Positions 1 through 8,994 are shown, counted from the first letter of the stretch. The stretch is 64,000 bases of DNA from HGM12587 sp045128635 (GCA_045128635.1 JBGVRS010000102.1:6995-70994); one strand, 5' to 3'. Notes: a model not told the origin generated them from the sequence alone. Numbers and translations: made by a program.

Positions 1-201
1 ATTGTGCCACAAATTCTTATCAAATCCATAAACTGTGGCAGTATCAAGCAATGCTTTCATCTGCTCATAAATTCTCGTAATCAGGCGTGCCTTGCTCTCG
101 CAGCCTGTTTCAAAATCTTCAAAGATTCCTGCAAGCTTTAAAAGAATGCTGTCTTCTCCTAAATCTCTGTATAATATTAATTTTGCTACCTCTCTGTACA
201 T
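1..201 (-). CDS. Partial CDS (N-terminal 67 residues), possible DUF815-type AAA+ ATPase
   Basis: The gene runs off the left edge; only its first 67 codons are visible. It starts at ATG 201 behind a GAGGAAG ribosome site. The fragment is helical and reads MYREVAKLILYRDLGEDS at its start, with YGFDKNLWHN at the cut. From memory this resembles the region ahead of the ATPase core in Clostridia proteins annotated DUF815 (AAA+ ATP-binding proteins), but the Walker motifs lie outside the window, so the family is an inference. It follows dinB after 26 bases in the same direction and may be co-transcribed with it. Confidence 0.6.
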   Translation of the reverse strand, partial: MYREVAKLILYRDLGEDSILLKLAGIFEDFETGCESKARLITRIYEQMKALLDTATVYGFDKNLWHN

Positions 202-227
202 GTTCTTCCTCTTTTCTATGTAAATCT

Positions 228-1490
228 TTATTCTTCCTGTGCGGATGGCGGCTGTTTTTCTTTCATCAGCACACTTCCTCGCACAATCGCATCGTTTCCA
301 AACCGCTTCTTGATAGAATCCATGGCTTTGTCGAGTTTTTCCAGTTTTTCGATACTTGGTCCTCTTTGCTCCGCCACTTTTGGCTTCTCCTCTTTTGGCA
401 ATTCTATATCAAATAGAGACATCTGTATCGGTTCACCTACATCCTGTAGTTTCGAAGTGCGAATTCCCAGAAGACGAATCGGAGAACCGTTCCATAATTC
501 ATCGAACAATTCACAAGATAATCCGTATATTTTTGATGTTGCATTGGTCGGTGTCAAAAACGGTGCCTGATGAGAACACTTGGTAAAATCCGCGTATTTA
601 ATTTCAACAGTCGCATTTCCAGCTAGAAATTCATGTTTTCGAAGTCTTGATGAAACTGATTCAGACAATTTTAGCAATACTTTCTTTGCCTGTTCTCTGT
701 CTGTCACATCACTGCTAAGAGTCGTGGAATTTCCAACACCTTTGGCGGCCGCCTCTTCCGATTCTACCACATCCGAACCAATTCCGTTAGCATTTTCCCA
801 GATTAATTTTCCAAAACTTTTAAAATGTGCTTCCAAAAGTGCTTTATCGGTATTTGCAAGGTCTCCAATCGTATGAATTCCAAGGTTTCGAAGCTTTGGC
901 AATGAAGAATTTCCAACCATAAAAAGCTCTGAAACCGGTAATGGCCACATTTTCTGTGCAATTTCTGACTTCCAAAGTGTATGGACTCTGTCGGGCTTTT
1001 GAAAATCGCTGGCCATTTTAGCAAGAATTTTCACTTCTGAAATCCCTATATTAACTGTGAAACCAAATTTTTCTTTTACTTCATCTTTCAAACGATGGGC
1101 AAAAGCAACCGGTTCTCCATACAAATGTGCAATCGGCGTATAGTCCAAAAAACATTCATCCACCGATAACTGTTCGATGTCCGGCGTATAGGTTTTAAAA
1201 TAATCCATCAACTGTCTGCTATATTCCCGATACATCTGATGGTTTGGAGGTTCCATCACAAGATTCGCACATTTTCGAAGAGCTGAGGCAACAGGTTCTC
1301 CTGTAGTCACACCATATTTTTTTGCTGATACGGATTTTGCAAGAACAATCCCATGCCGGCTTGCTTCATCCCCTCCAATGATCGCAGGAATTTCCCTTAA
1401 ATCCACATCTGATCCATTTTTCAGTTTTTCTACCGCTGTCCAGCTAAGAAAAGCGGAATTAACATCAATATGAAAAATAATCCTGCTCAT
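228..1490 (-). CDS. dinB: DNA polymerase IV (Y family)
   Basis: Error-prone translesion DNA polymerase acting at stalled forks in the cytoplasm. The 420-residue protein has the Y-family catalytic carboxylates: Asp9 in FHIDVNSAF and Asp111-Glu112 in LSVDECFLDY. A helix-hairpin-helix/little-finger region follows, and near the C-terminus QMSLFDI fits a beta-clamp binding peptide. The open frame extends 16 codons further upstream, but ATG 1490 has GGAGG five bases ahead and the likely promoter lies inside the extra stretch, so 1490 is chosen. It is transcribed just behind the terminator of the amino-acid transporter operon. No LexA-type operator was recognised. Confidence 0.93.
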   Translation of the reverse strand: MSRIIFHIDVNSAFLSWTAVEKLKNGSDVDLREIPAIIGGDEASRHGIVLAKSVSAKKYGVTTGEPVASALRKCANLVMEPPNHQMYREYSRQLMDYFKTYTPDIEQLSVDECFLDYTPIAHLYGEPVAFAHRLKDEVKEKFGFTVNIGISEVKILAKMASDFQKPDRVHTLWKSEIAQKMWPLPVSELFMVGNSSLPKLRNLGIHTIGDLANTDKALLEAHFKSFGKLIWENANGIGSDVVESEEAAAKGVGNSTTLSSDVTDREQAKKVLLKLSESVSSRLRKHEFLAGNATVEIKYADFTKCSHQAPFLTPTNATSKIYGLSCELFDELWNGSPIRLLGIRTSKLQDVGEPIQMSLFDIELPKEEKPKVAEQRGPSIEKLEKLDKAMDSIKKRFGNDAIVRGSVLMKEKQPPSAQEE

Positions 1491-1510
1491 AGGCGCCTCC
1501 TTCTCCTTGT

Positions 1511-1538
1511 ATTGTACAAAAAAAGAGAACTTTTTCAA
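1511..1538 (-). promoter_or_regulatory. Candidate dinB promoter overlapping the upstream terminator
   Basis: Reading leftward there is TTGAAA, a 16-base spacer and TACAAT, ending about 20 bases before the dinB ATG. The -35 and spacer lie in the terminator hairpin of the preceding operon, so the leader would be very short. Inference from sequence match only. Confidence 0.5.
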
Positions 1539-1545
1539 GTTCTCT
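1518..1545 (-). terminator. Rho-independent terminator of the amino-acid ABC operon
   Basis: Leftward transcript forms a 9-bp stem (AGAGAACTT with its complement, GAAA loop) followed directly by a run of seven T. It begins eight bases after the stop of the ATPase gene. Confidence 0.85.
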
Positions 1546-1552
1546 TTCCTAC

Positions 1553-2341
1553 TTATCCCTGTGTAAATCTTGATAAGAACTGCTTTGTACGTTCCTCCTT
1601 CGGATTTCCAAATACTTCCTTTGGATCTCCCTGTTCCACAATTACACCATCATCCATAAAAATCACCTTATTTGCCACATCACGGGCAAATGCCATTTCG
1701 TGTGTTACAATGATCATAGTTGTGTGCTGGTCTGCAAGCTCTTTGATTACTCGCAGAACTTCTCCCGTAAGTTCCGGATCCAGCGCTGAAGTTGGTTCAT
1801 CAAAGCATAAAATATCTGGTTTCAATGCTAAAGCTCTTGCAATGGCAACTCTCTGACACTGACCACCGGATAGCTGATGCGGATAGTTATTCATTCGCTC
1901 ACCTAACCCCATCTGTTTTAAGAGTTCTTCTGCTAATATTTTGATTTCTTCATGTATTTCTTTTTTTCTTGCTTTATAATCCGGCTTTTCTTTTGCAAGC
2001 AGTTCTTTTGCAAGCATTACGTTTTCCAGTGCTGTATACTGCGGAAAAAGATTAAAATTCTGAAATACCAATCCAAATCGAAGTCTTTTTTTGCGAATTT
2101 CGGATTCTTTTAATGTTTTTGGATCCTTCATGTCCAAAAGTACTTCGTCAGCCACTTTGATCACACCTTCGTCCGGCGTTTCAAGAAAATTCAGACAACG
2201 AAGAAGTGTGGTCTTTCCGCTTCCGGAAGACCCGATAATAGATACAACTTCCCCTTCTTCCAGAGAAAAGCTGACATCTTTTAATACAGCTGTGCTGCCA
2301 AATGATTTATTAATATGTTCTACCTTTAATAACGCAGACAT
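1553..2341 (-). CDS. Polar amino-acid ABC transporter, ATP-binding protein
   Basis: The 262-residue ATPase energises uptake of a polar amino acid (GlnQ/HisP type). Visible motifs are Walker A GSSGSGKT at residues 37-44, the signature LSGGQCQRVAIARAL near residue 160, Walker B ILCFDEPTSALDPE, and the switch histidine in TMIIVTHEM. A lysine-rich stretch near residues 115-140 (KARKKEIHEEIKI) is longer than in typical GlnQ. It is the third gene of a binding protein-permease-ATPase operon, 12 bases after the permease. Substrate cannot be fixed from sequence; Glu, Gln, His, Arg or cystine are all possible. Confidence 0.93.
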   Translation of the reverse strand: MSALLKVEHINKSFGSTAVLKDVSFSLEEGEVVSIIGSSGSGKTTLLRCLNFLETPDEGVIKVADEVLLDMKDPKTLKESEIRKKRLRFGLVFQNFNLFPQYTALENVMLAKELLAKEKPDYKARKKEIHEEIKILAEELLKQMGLGERMNNYPHQLSGGQCQRVAIARALALKPDILCFDEPTSALDPELTGEVLRVIKELADQHTTMIIVTHEMAFARDVANKVIFMDDGVIVEQGDPKEVFGNPKEERTKQFLSRFTQG

Positions 2342-2353
2342 TCACCTTTCCTC

Positions 2354-3040
2354 CTATCTAAAATAATCCAGTTTCTGTTCCAGTTTTCCTAAGAGAACTG
2401 TTAAGATTCCACTAAATACCAGATAATAAACTGCTGTAAAGAACAATGGCCAGATGGCACCTGCAATTCCCTGGGAACCTTTCATAAATGCCTGACCTGC
2501 CCAGATAACTTCCTGCAGTGCAATGATACGTGACAGAGATGTATCTTTTACCAATGTAATGATTTCATTGGATACCGGCGGTACAATTCTCTTTATCATC
2601 TGAAGGAGTTTTACTTTAAAGAAAATCTGTGACTTTGTCATACCAAGTACCAGACCAGCCTCTTCCTGACCAACCGGTACGCTCTGAATTCCGCCACGAT
2701 AAATTTCTGCAAAATAGCAGGCATAATTGAAAATAAATGCAACAGACGCCGCCAAAAATCTTCCTTTTTCTCCGCTTCCCCAAATCTGTGCATCCAACAC
2801 CAATCCTGGAAAATAATAAATAATCAAAAGCTGAATCATCAGCGGTGTCCCTCTGATAATCCAAATGACTAATTTTGTAAATAAACTTAATGGTTTAAAT
2901 TTTGACATTGCGCCAAAGGCAATTACAAGACCTAACGGAAGTGCACCAATCAAGGTCACAGCAAAGAGTTTCAGTGTCTGTATAAATCCTGCATTCAATG
3001 CCGGCAAAACGATGGGCATCTGTTCAAGTATCAGTTCCAT
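2354..3040 (-). CDS. Polar amino-acid ABC transporter, permease
   Basis: A 228-residue inner-membrane permease of the His/Glu/Gln/Arg/opine family with about five membrane segments. The N-terminal part carries the family's LPALNAGFIQTLKLF start, an IRGTPLMIQLLIIYY segment, and an EAA-type loop EAGLVLGMTKSQIFFKV that docks on the ATPase. It presumably acts as a homodimer, since only one permease gene is present. It lies between the binding protein and the ATPase genes, and an attenuator hairpin precedes it. Confidence 0.92.
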   Translation of the reverse strand: MELILEQMPIVLPALNAGFIQTLKLFAVTLIGALPLGLVIAFGAMSKFKPLSLFTKLVIWIIRGTPLMIQLLIIYYFPGLVLDAQIWGSGEKGRFLAASVAFIFNYACYFAEIYRGGIQSVPVGQEEAGLVLGMTKSQIFFKVKLLQMIKRIVPPVSNEIITLVKDTSLSRIIALQEVIWAGQAFMKGSQGIAGAIWPLFFTAVYYLVFSGILTVLLGKLEQKLDYFR

Positions 3041-3075
3041 TCCTTTTCATCCTACTTTCTTATATTCCTTACGAT

Positions 3076-3103
3076 AAAAGAGAGGGCGGATCATCCGCCC
3101 TCT
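3076..3103 (-). terminator. Attenuator-like hairpin between binding protein and permease genes
   Basis: Perfect 10-bp inverted repeat (AGAGGGCGGA and its complement around a 3-base loop) followed by TTTAT on the leftward transcript. Placed between the binding-protein and permease genes, it probably allows partial readthrough so that binding protein exceeds permease. Confidence 0.75.
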
Positions 3104-3116
3104 ATGTAATTCCTAT

Positions 3117-3962
3117 TTACTGTGAAACAAGTGCTGCATCAACACCATAGTTTGCTGCACATTCCTGCATAGAGCCATCTGCATAAGCTTCTACAAAGTA
3201 TGCATTTAATTCTGCTACTAAATCAGAACCTTTACGGAAACCAACACCGTATTCTTCTGTTGTAAGTCCTACAGTATATGTCAAATCAGCATATCCTGTG
3301 CCTTCACCAACCATTGCTGCTGCCATTAAAGAGTCAATCACTGCTGCATCTGATGTTCCTGCTGCTACTTCCATCAGTGCATCTGACTGAGCTTTTACTG
3401 GTGTACAATCTAATCCAAGATCTGTCACCGCTGCTTCTCCGGCACTTCCTGCTTCTACTGCAAAGGCAAGACCTTCCAAACTTTCTGCTGTCTGATAGTC
3501 GTCTGCTTTATCAGCTGGTACGATTACGATCTGAGCATTGTTGCAATATGCGTTAGAACAATCCATTGCTGCTTTTACTTCATCTGTCAATGTCATACCG
3601 TTCCATACACAGTCGATTGTTTTTCCATCAAGTTCTAAAATCTTGTTATCCCAGTCAATTTCTACAAATTCAACTTCAACACCAAGTTTTTCTGCAAAAC
3701 CTTTTGCCATATCAGCGTCAAATCCGATCCATTCACCGTCTTCATTTTTGTAATCCATTGGAGCAAAATCTGTAATACCTACAACCAATACTCCTTTTTC
3801 TTTTACATAAGCTAAATCACTTTCAGCGTCTGCTGTATCTTCTGCCTCCGCTGCTTCTTCTGTTGCTGCAGGAGCTTCTGCCGCTTCTTCCTTGCTTCCA
3901 CATCCTACAACCATAGATGCCATCATACATCCTGCTAAAAGTAATGCAATCAATTTTTTCAT
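3117..3962 (-). CDS. Polar amino-acid ABC transporter, substrate-binding lipoprotein
   Basis: A 281-residue type-3 solute-binding protein anchored outside the membrane. Signal peptide MKKLIALLLAGCMMASMVVGC ends in a lipobox with the lipidated Cys in VVGC, then an acidic Ala/Glu-rich linker to about residue 50. The mature fold starts at KGVLVVGITDFAPMDYKNEDG, and the family's FDADMAKGFAEKLG helix follows. It binds one amino acid and delivers it to the permease encoded next. First gene of its operon, with a good promoter 68 bases upstream. Confidence 0.93.
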   Translation of the reverse strand: MKKLIALLLAGCMMASMVVGCGSKEEAAEAPAATEEAAEAEDTADAESDLAYVKEKGVLVVGITDFAPMDYKNEDGEWIGFDADMAKGFAEKLGVEVEFVEIDWDNKILELDGKTIDCVWNGMTLTDEVKAAMDCSNAYCNNAQIVIVPADKADDYQTAESLEGLAFAVEAGSAGEAAVTDLGLDCTPVKAQSDALMEVAAGTSDAAVIDSLMAAAMVGEGTGYADLTYTVGLTTEEYGVGFRKGSDLVAELNAYFVEAYADGSMQECAANYGVDAALVSQ

Positions 3963-4029
3963 AATTCTACACCTTCTATACTTTAGTTCGTTTTCACTCT
4001 ACCGCAGTAAAGTGTTAACGACAGTTATA

Positions 4030-4058
4030 AAGATATCACAGCTTTCCAGAGAAGTCAA
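4030..4058 (-). promoter_or_regulatory. Promoter of the amino-acid ABC operon
   Basis: Leftward TTGACT, 17-base spacer, TATCTT (with TATAAC directly after). It stands 68 bases before the binding-protein start codon. A 10-base-arm element was not found in the leader. Confidence 0.65.
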
Positions 4059-4071
4059 TACTATTTTTAGT

Positions 4072-4102
4072 AAAAAAGAGACTGTCTTCATCGACAATCT
4101 CT
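4072..4102 (-). terminator. Terminator of the DUF5716/DUF5717 operon
   Basis: Leftward stem AGAGATTGTC paired with GACAGTCTCT (one G-U), 6-base loop, then TTTTTT. It begins seven bases after the last gene of the operon. Confidence 0.85.
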
Positions 4103-4108
4103 TTCCAC

Positions 4109-4891
4109 TTATATACAGGAAATTCTGCAATAATTTTTCTCTCTTTTTTTCAGAAAATCACTTTGTGATATCTGTTCACAATCTAATTTACTCTTTTCTT
4201 CTAATTCCTGTAAAACCACTTCAGACTGTTTCGAAAATTCTTCGGAAATCTTATCTTCGACCAGTTCTTCAGTCTCTTCCTGACCATATGCAGCAAGTTT
4301 TCGCGCATAATATGCCTTTTCTTTATACTCTGAAATCTTCTGATACTGATAAGCACTTTCAAAACATGTCGCTGCTTTTTCGAACAAAAACAATCTTGCA
4401 TAACATCCTGCCAGATTATTCCATACCTTCGCATAAAACTCCACCGTTAAGCGACTGCTTTGGCGAATCCCCAAAATTCTCTCATATTCCGCAATCGCTG
4501 CCCAGTAGTTTTCGTTCTGCATCAGTTCATCTGCTTTATATTTCATTCTCTCCTGTGCCTGCATTCCGGAAATCGTCTTAATTTTCTCCGACAACTCACC
4601 AAGTTCACGCTCAGAATAATATTCTGATGCCTGTAAGATAGCCATCACCTGATTATAAACATGATTTCCGATGCTTCTTCCGCTTCGAAGACGTTCTGCC
4701 AGCTTCCAAAGTCCTAATTCCGACTCAATCCAGGAATATAATTTTTCATCAATAATTCGTTCATCGATCAGATAAATATTTTCATACAGATAATAAGCAA
4801 GTTCTTCGATTGAATACAAATGAATCCCTGTTGCTTCTGCATAATAAGGAGTCTTTGCAGACTCATGAACACATAATTTTACTGTTCCCAT
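4109..4891 (-). CDS. Uncharacterised helical-repeat (TPR-like) protein of the DUF5716/5717 operon
   Basis: A 260-residue soluble protein of unknown function. The first 90 residues include GIHLYSIEELAYYLYENIYLI and look helical; residues 120-210 read like tetratricopeptide helices, for example NNLAGCYARLFLFEKAATCFESAY, where small and aromatic residues sit at TPR-like spacing. The last 50 residues are charged and may be disordered. No signal peptide. Start ATG 4891 has GAAGGAG seven bases ahead and overlaps the end of the DUF5716 gene by 13 bases, so the two are translationally coupled. Role is inferred only as a partner of that system. Confidence 0.8.
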   Translation of the reverse strand: MGTVKLCVHESAKTPYYAEATGIHLYSIEELAYYLYENIYLIDERIIDEKLYSWIESELGLWKLAERLRSGRSIGNHVYNQVMAILQASEYYSERELGELSEKIKTISGMQAQERMKYKADELMQNENYWAAIAEYERILGIRQSSRLTVEFYAKVWNNLAGCYARLFLFEKAATCFESAYQYQKISEYKEKAYYARKLAAYGQEETEELVEDKISEEFSKQSEVVLQELEEKSKLDCEQISQSDFLKKREKNYCRISCI

Positions 4892-5925
4892 TGCAGTTCT
4901 CCTTCATAAACCATATCTGACGGAGGAAATAACTCTCCAAATCCCAAATCTTTGATGATTACTTTTGCACAAGACACACTCGTAAACTCCAACTCAATTC
5001 GAAGTCTTGTTGTTTTTTTCGGGCGCACCGGCAGATCTCTTAGATAAATCATCGTAGTCTTTTTCTCTTTTCCGTTAATTGGAATTAATGCAAACTCCAG
5101 TTCCGGTTTATCGAGCAAAAGAACTTCCAATGCCACATTGGATTCATACCAGTTTCTTCCGCCTTCTACAATATAAATGTATTCCTGTTTTCCATTTGTT
5201 TCCGAGCACAGGGCAATATGACAGCAAAGTTTTTCGGCACCAAGATATAAATAATCCTCAACGCCTTCTTTTAGTTCCATTCCACGATATACAGCACCTT
5301 TTACATAGAGATTCTTTCCTGCAAAGACACGTCTTCCGTTTCTTAGAATTTTCAGATTCTTTTGCATCCATTCTTCTTCAAAATCATCTCCCACAAGAAA
5401 GACCGAAGAAATCGCATGATCGCTAAATACACTTTCCAGAGATTTTTCTGAAACATTACGAACCTCTGCTACCATTGGAGTTGTTCTTGCACGTTTATGT
5501 AATATAAACTTTTCTTTCTCACCTTCGCAATTTTCAACCAAAAGAGCGTTATGTGACAAAAGCTCTGCACTCTGGTGAAAAACATAAGCACAAAAGCATT
5601 CCTGCTTGCTCATAAAATGTACTTTTTCCAGCGAAATGTTATAAATTTCTACGATTTCCGAGAGTCTTCCTCTCATTTCTTCGGAATTATCCTCCAGACA
5701 AAATATAAGATATTCCAGTGAATCCTTATTTCCATAAGGTGATAACAATTTCCAAAGCTTTCGGAAAAATTCTTGTAATTGGACCTTATCTTCCAGATCT
5801 GCTTCTGTTGGGATTCGATAATTTTCTGTTCCCGCTACCGTAGACAAAGATTCTGCATCTTTCATATTTACAGTTTTTACACAAACCTGCGCATATTTTT
5901 TTCCTAGTTCAATTGCTGCAATCAT
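4879..5925 (-). CDS. DUF5716-like protein, probable Hsp70/actin-type fold
   Basis: A 348-residue protein that I match from memory to DUF5716, a Lachnospiraceae family. The opening MIAAIELGKKYAQVCVKTV looks like the first phosphate-binding strand pair of actin/Hsp70-fold proteins, and SSVFLVGDDFEEEWM followed by RRVFAGKNLYVKGAVYRGM looks like the adenosine motif and following glycine-rich helix. Whether it still binds ATP is unknown. The C-terminal 100 residues are beta-rich. Two in-frame starts exist (5934 and 5925); 5925 has AAAGGA at eight bases, while at 5934 the same sequence abuts the ATG. Downstream of the large DUF5717 gene, upstream of a TPR-like gene. Confidence 0.8.
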   Translation of the reverse strand: MIAAIELGKKYAQVCVKTVNMKDAESLSTVAGTENYRIPTEADLEDKVQLQEFFRKLWKLLSPYGNKDSLEYLIFCLEDNSEEMRGRLSEIVEIYNISLEKVHFMSKQECFCAYVFHQSAELLSHNALLVENCEGEKEKFILHKRARTTPMVAEVRNVSEKSLESVFSDHAISSVFLVGDDFEEEWMQKNLKILRNGRRVFAGKNLYVKGAVYRGMELKEGVEDYLYLGAEKLCCHIALCSETNGKQEYIYIVEGGRNWYESNVALEVLLLDKPELEFALIPINGKEKKTTMIYLRDLPVRPKKTTRLRIELEFTSVSCAKVIIKDLGFGELFPPSDMVYEGELQWEQ

Positions 5926-5937
5926 ATTGCTCATCCT

Positions 5938-8610
5938 TTATTTCATAGGAAACAGCTGTTCCACTGCCATTTCCAAAAATCTATACTGCTGCATTTCAGT
6001 TGCAAAATCCAGATTCTGCCCCTTCGCTGCCAGCTGACGCATACCATTAATCCTTCCATACCTGGTTCCTGAATCCAGTATGCACACTTCTTTTTCCTTT
6101 GTCACAGATGGCGTAGAGATTTCTGTACCGTCTTCTTTTTTCTCTGTAATAAAATAAGTGATTTTTTCTCCTTCAAACAGAGTAAATGCTTTTGAATAGA
6201 CGCCTCCATAGCTAGGATACATTCGACAGGTGGTATAACGATACTTTTCTTCACCGTTTTTCTCTACAATATAATGAAGAACAATCTCCGATGTAGCCGG
6301 CGCATAATATTCAATAAATATTTTATCTTCCAGTACAAGTGCTTCTGTAATCACCCTGCCGAAATCCTGCATAAATCCAAAATAGCATTTTTTTGCAAAG
6401 AATTCCTTTAAATAGTTGGCCGATGCATTTTTCTGCTTAATTGACAGCACCTGTTTTTGGGATAAATGCTTCAAGTAAGCCAAAATGCATACTTCTGCAT
6501 AGTTTGCATCCTGAAAAAGTTCTTCTTCCAGCAGGAAATAGAATCGATTGTCCAGTTCTTTATTCTTTACGAATGCTTCTCTTGACATATAAGTCAGATA
6601 CGCTTTTTTCAAATATTCTTTTGGCTCTCTCTGATTATAGGAAAGATAAACGTCAAAATGTCCTGCAACTTCTGTTCCGGTAAACATCATCTGCATAAGA
6701 ATTCTTTCCTCCAACGCGGATGTTTCTACACCAAAAGATTTTGCCTGTCTCCACACCTCTGCCATCTGAGCACAAGTCCCCAAAAAAGAAGTTGCCAAAT
6801 ATCTCAGACTGACATAATTCATCTGACCGTTCTGAAAACAGCCATAACACAAGCGGTAATACAATTCTTTTTCGGCTTCCTCTGTATCTGCCAATGCAGT
6901 CAAAATTTTCAAAATACGGTTTGCAGGTACATACACTGCGCCATATGCTTCCAGCCAGTAATATGCCTGTCGGTATTTTCCTCGCTGCGCAAGATAACCG
7001 ATCATCCTGCCTCTCTGCTCTCTCGTCATATGCTTTCCATCTGTTTCGAACCAGCGCTCCGGTAAATCTTCCAGCAATTTCTTTCCGGCTGCGTATTCCA
7101 GCATCTTGACCAGCACAGTATTGCGATATAGTTCAGTAAATCCGGTTGTTTCCAGTACCTGACCATAAAATTCTATATTTTCTTCATTAATCGTAAGATT
7201 GTCAGTTTTTTTCACACACAGATGCAAAAGAAATCCCATATGATTTTTTACATACTGTTTGCAGATATCAATGTATTTTCTCTCATCCAAAAGCTTCTCA
7301 ATTTTATAAGAAACTGTATTTCGATAAAGATTTCCCACCTCATCTACCAATGTCACCACTGCTGAAGGAGAATAAATCGGCAGATATGCTTCCTGCTTTT
7401 TCAGTGGCACTCTCATAGTTTCTTTTACCTGCTCATAGGAAACCTCCACTTCTCTGATGCGCGGATCGGAACATGTAACTTTTCGAAGAAACATTAAATC
7501 TGCCATTGCTTCCGCCATTTCCTTCGTGAAAATCTGCGGATACAGTACATGATCATAAAGATACGCATATTCCGGACTGATTCGACGTTTCAAAAGACTC
7601 TCTACTGTATAATGTTCTATTTTTTCTTTATATTTTCCGTAAATTTCCGATTCTTTATCTCCATAGCAGACAAGGTTCTTATATAAATAGACTTTCTGAT
7701 TTGCAGATAACGTATCATGGTATAAGAAATATAACAACACCTGTTCCGGCAGCAGCTTGTGCTTCTGCTCTGTAGTTGCCATCATATAATATTCATGCAA
7801 ATTATTTATTTTTAGTTCAAATTCAACACCTTTTGCATAGTATTTCGCTGCAGCCTTATCAGTTCTTCCCTCTCTGATATAAAGACTGCATAAGGCTCCC
7901 AGAAGTTCTTTTGTAGCGAAAATACGATAACATTCTCTCAAAAGATACTCATAACGTCTGCCGCAGCTTTTTAATTTCATCGCATTTTTTGCAATCTGCG
8001 CCGCCATCTCTTTATTGATGACTTTACGTCTCTGAGCCCAGATATAGCACTGCATTAAGAACTCATCCATATTCTGCGCAGCTTCCGGATGCTCTCTTAA
8101 AGTTCTGATTACTTCTATGTATAATAAATTCTGGTTACTGCCCAATTTCCACTGTTTTTCCAGAAAAGCAATCTTTTTCTCAGGATTTTTTTTAAATCCC
8201 TCATCCAGTCTTGCAAGATACCAGTAAAGAGACGGTAATGTCTGATTTTTCTGATAAAGCTTCTGCAGCTGAATCACTATATTTTTCTTCTGAATCTTAT
8301 CGTCTGTCAGTTCTCCTGCCAGATATAAAAATCCGGCACGAAACTCAGCATTACGAAACTGTAACACATGATTCTTCTCATATTTCTTTAAAATGCGTTC
8401 GCCGTCTTCTTTTTTGCCCACACGAATATAAACAGCAGCCAGCATCAAATGATATAATGGATTATCCAGACACAGTTCCACTAACTTTTCAGCTCTGTGC
8501 AGATTCAAATCCAAATAACTTTTAGCATCTGTTTTTCCAAAAGAAAAATATTCAAATTCTTTTAAATAGTCTATGACCAGACCTTTGATCAAAGCATTTT
8601 CATAACTCAT
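5938..8610 (-). CDS. DUF5717-like large helical-repeat protein (C-terminal part)
   Basis: An 890-residue protein matching, from memory, the repeat and C-terminal parts of Lachnospiraceae DUF5717 proteins. It is mostly amphipathic helices in TPR-like pairs (for example DNPLYHLMLAAVYIRVGKKE near residue 50), followed by a C-terminal beta-rich region (residues about 700-870). No signal peptide or membrane segment is seen. In relatives as I recall them, an N-terminal beta domain is fused in front; here that domain is the separate 121-residue gene just upstream, with the stop of that gene five bases before this ATG and its own AAGGAG ribosome site. Function unknown. Confidence 0.82.
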   Translation of the reverse strand: MSYENALIKGLVIDYLKEFEYFSFGKTDAKSYLDLNLHRAEKLVELCLDNPLYHLMLAAVYIRVGKKEDGERILKKYEKNHVLQFRNAEFRAGFLYLAGELTDDKIQKKNIVIQLQKLYQKNQTLPSLYWYLARLDEGFKKNPEKKIAFLEKQWKLGSNQNLLYIEVIRTLREHPEAAQNMDEFLMQCYIWAQRRKVINKEMAAQIAKNAMKLKSCGRRYEYLLRECYRIFATKELLGALCSLYIREGRTDKAAAKYYAKGVEFELKINNLHEYYMMATTEQKHKLLPEQVLLYFLYHDTLSANQKVYLYKNLVCYGDKESEIYGKYKEKIEHYTVESLLKRRISPEYAYLYDHVLYPQIFTKEMAEAMADLMFLRKVTCSDPRIREVEVSYEQVKETMRVPLKKQEAYLPIYSPSAVVTLVDEVGNLYRNTVSYKIEKLLDERKYIDICKQYVKNHMGFLLHLCVKKTDNLTINEENIEFYGQVLETTGFTELYRNTVLVKMLEYAAGKKLLEDLPERWFETDGKHMTREQRGRMIGYLAQRGKYRQAYYWLEAYGAVYVPANRILKILTALADTEEAEKELYYRLCYGCFQNGQMNYVSLRYLATSFLGTCAQMAEVWRQAKSFGVETSALEERILMQMMFTGTEVAGHFDVYLSYNQREPKEYLKKAYLTYMSREAFVKNKELDNRFYFLLEEELFQDANYAEVCILAYLKHLSQKQVLSIKQKNASANYLKEFFAKKCYFGFMQDFGRVITEALVLEDKIFIEYYAPATSEIVLHYIVEKNGEEKYRYTTCRMYPSYGGVYSKAFTLFEGEKITYFITEKKEDGTEISTPSVTKEKEVCILDSGTRYGRINGMRQLAAKGQNLDFATEMQQYRFLEMAVEQLFPMK

Positions 8611-8615
8611 GGAAG

Positions 8616-8981
8616 TTACTCTCCTTCCTGTACTGCAGTATCACGAATCAGCACTTCAAATGGCACTAAAAATTCTCCTGCATTGGTAATAAGTATCAGT
8701 TTTCCCCGTTTCTTATCACCATGTACTGCATTTTTACTGCTGTAAGTAAACTCAATCTTCACATTTTTAGCAAAAAACTGTGGATGACTGATTTTCATAT
8801 TACCGTCAGAGCAAATCACATATCCTCTGATTCGAAGACCATTTTCAGAGCGAAAACGCAGATAACCGATAAACTGTTTTTCCGGTTCCATTTCCCAGGA
8901 AAGCGGTTCCTTCGGCAGTTCTATCTTTGGTAAATTTTCATCAAATTCTCCCCTTGCAAATCGCTCCATCTTTTCTTTCAT
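8616..8981 (-). CDS. DUF5717 N-terminal beta domain as a stand-alone protein
   Basis: A 121-residue soluble protein. It starts MKEKMERFARGEFDENLP, then a beta-sandwich-like stretch with IGYLRFRSENGLRIRGYVIC and GKLILITNAGEFLVPFEVLI, reminiscent of an Ig-like or transglutaminase-associated beta domain found, as I recall, at the start of DUF5717 proteins. It is followed after only five bases by the 890-residue repeat protein in another frame, with a proper stop (GAA GGA GAG TAA) and a ribosome site, so it is a genuine separate gene rather than an obvious frameshift. Probably works with the next product. Function unknown. Confidence 0.78.
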   Translation of the reverse strand: MKEKMERFARGEFDENLPKIELPKEPLSWEMEPEKQFIGYLRFRSENGLRIRGYVICSDGNMKISHPQFFAKNVKIEFTYSSKNAVHGDKKRGKLILITNAGEFLVPFEVLIRDTAVQEGE

Positions 8982-8994
8982 GATCTCACCCTTA

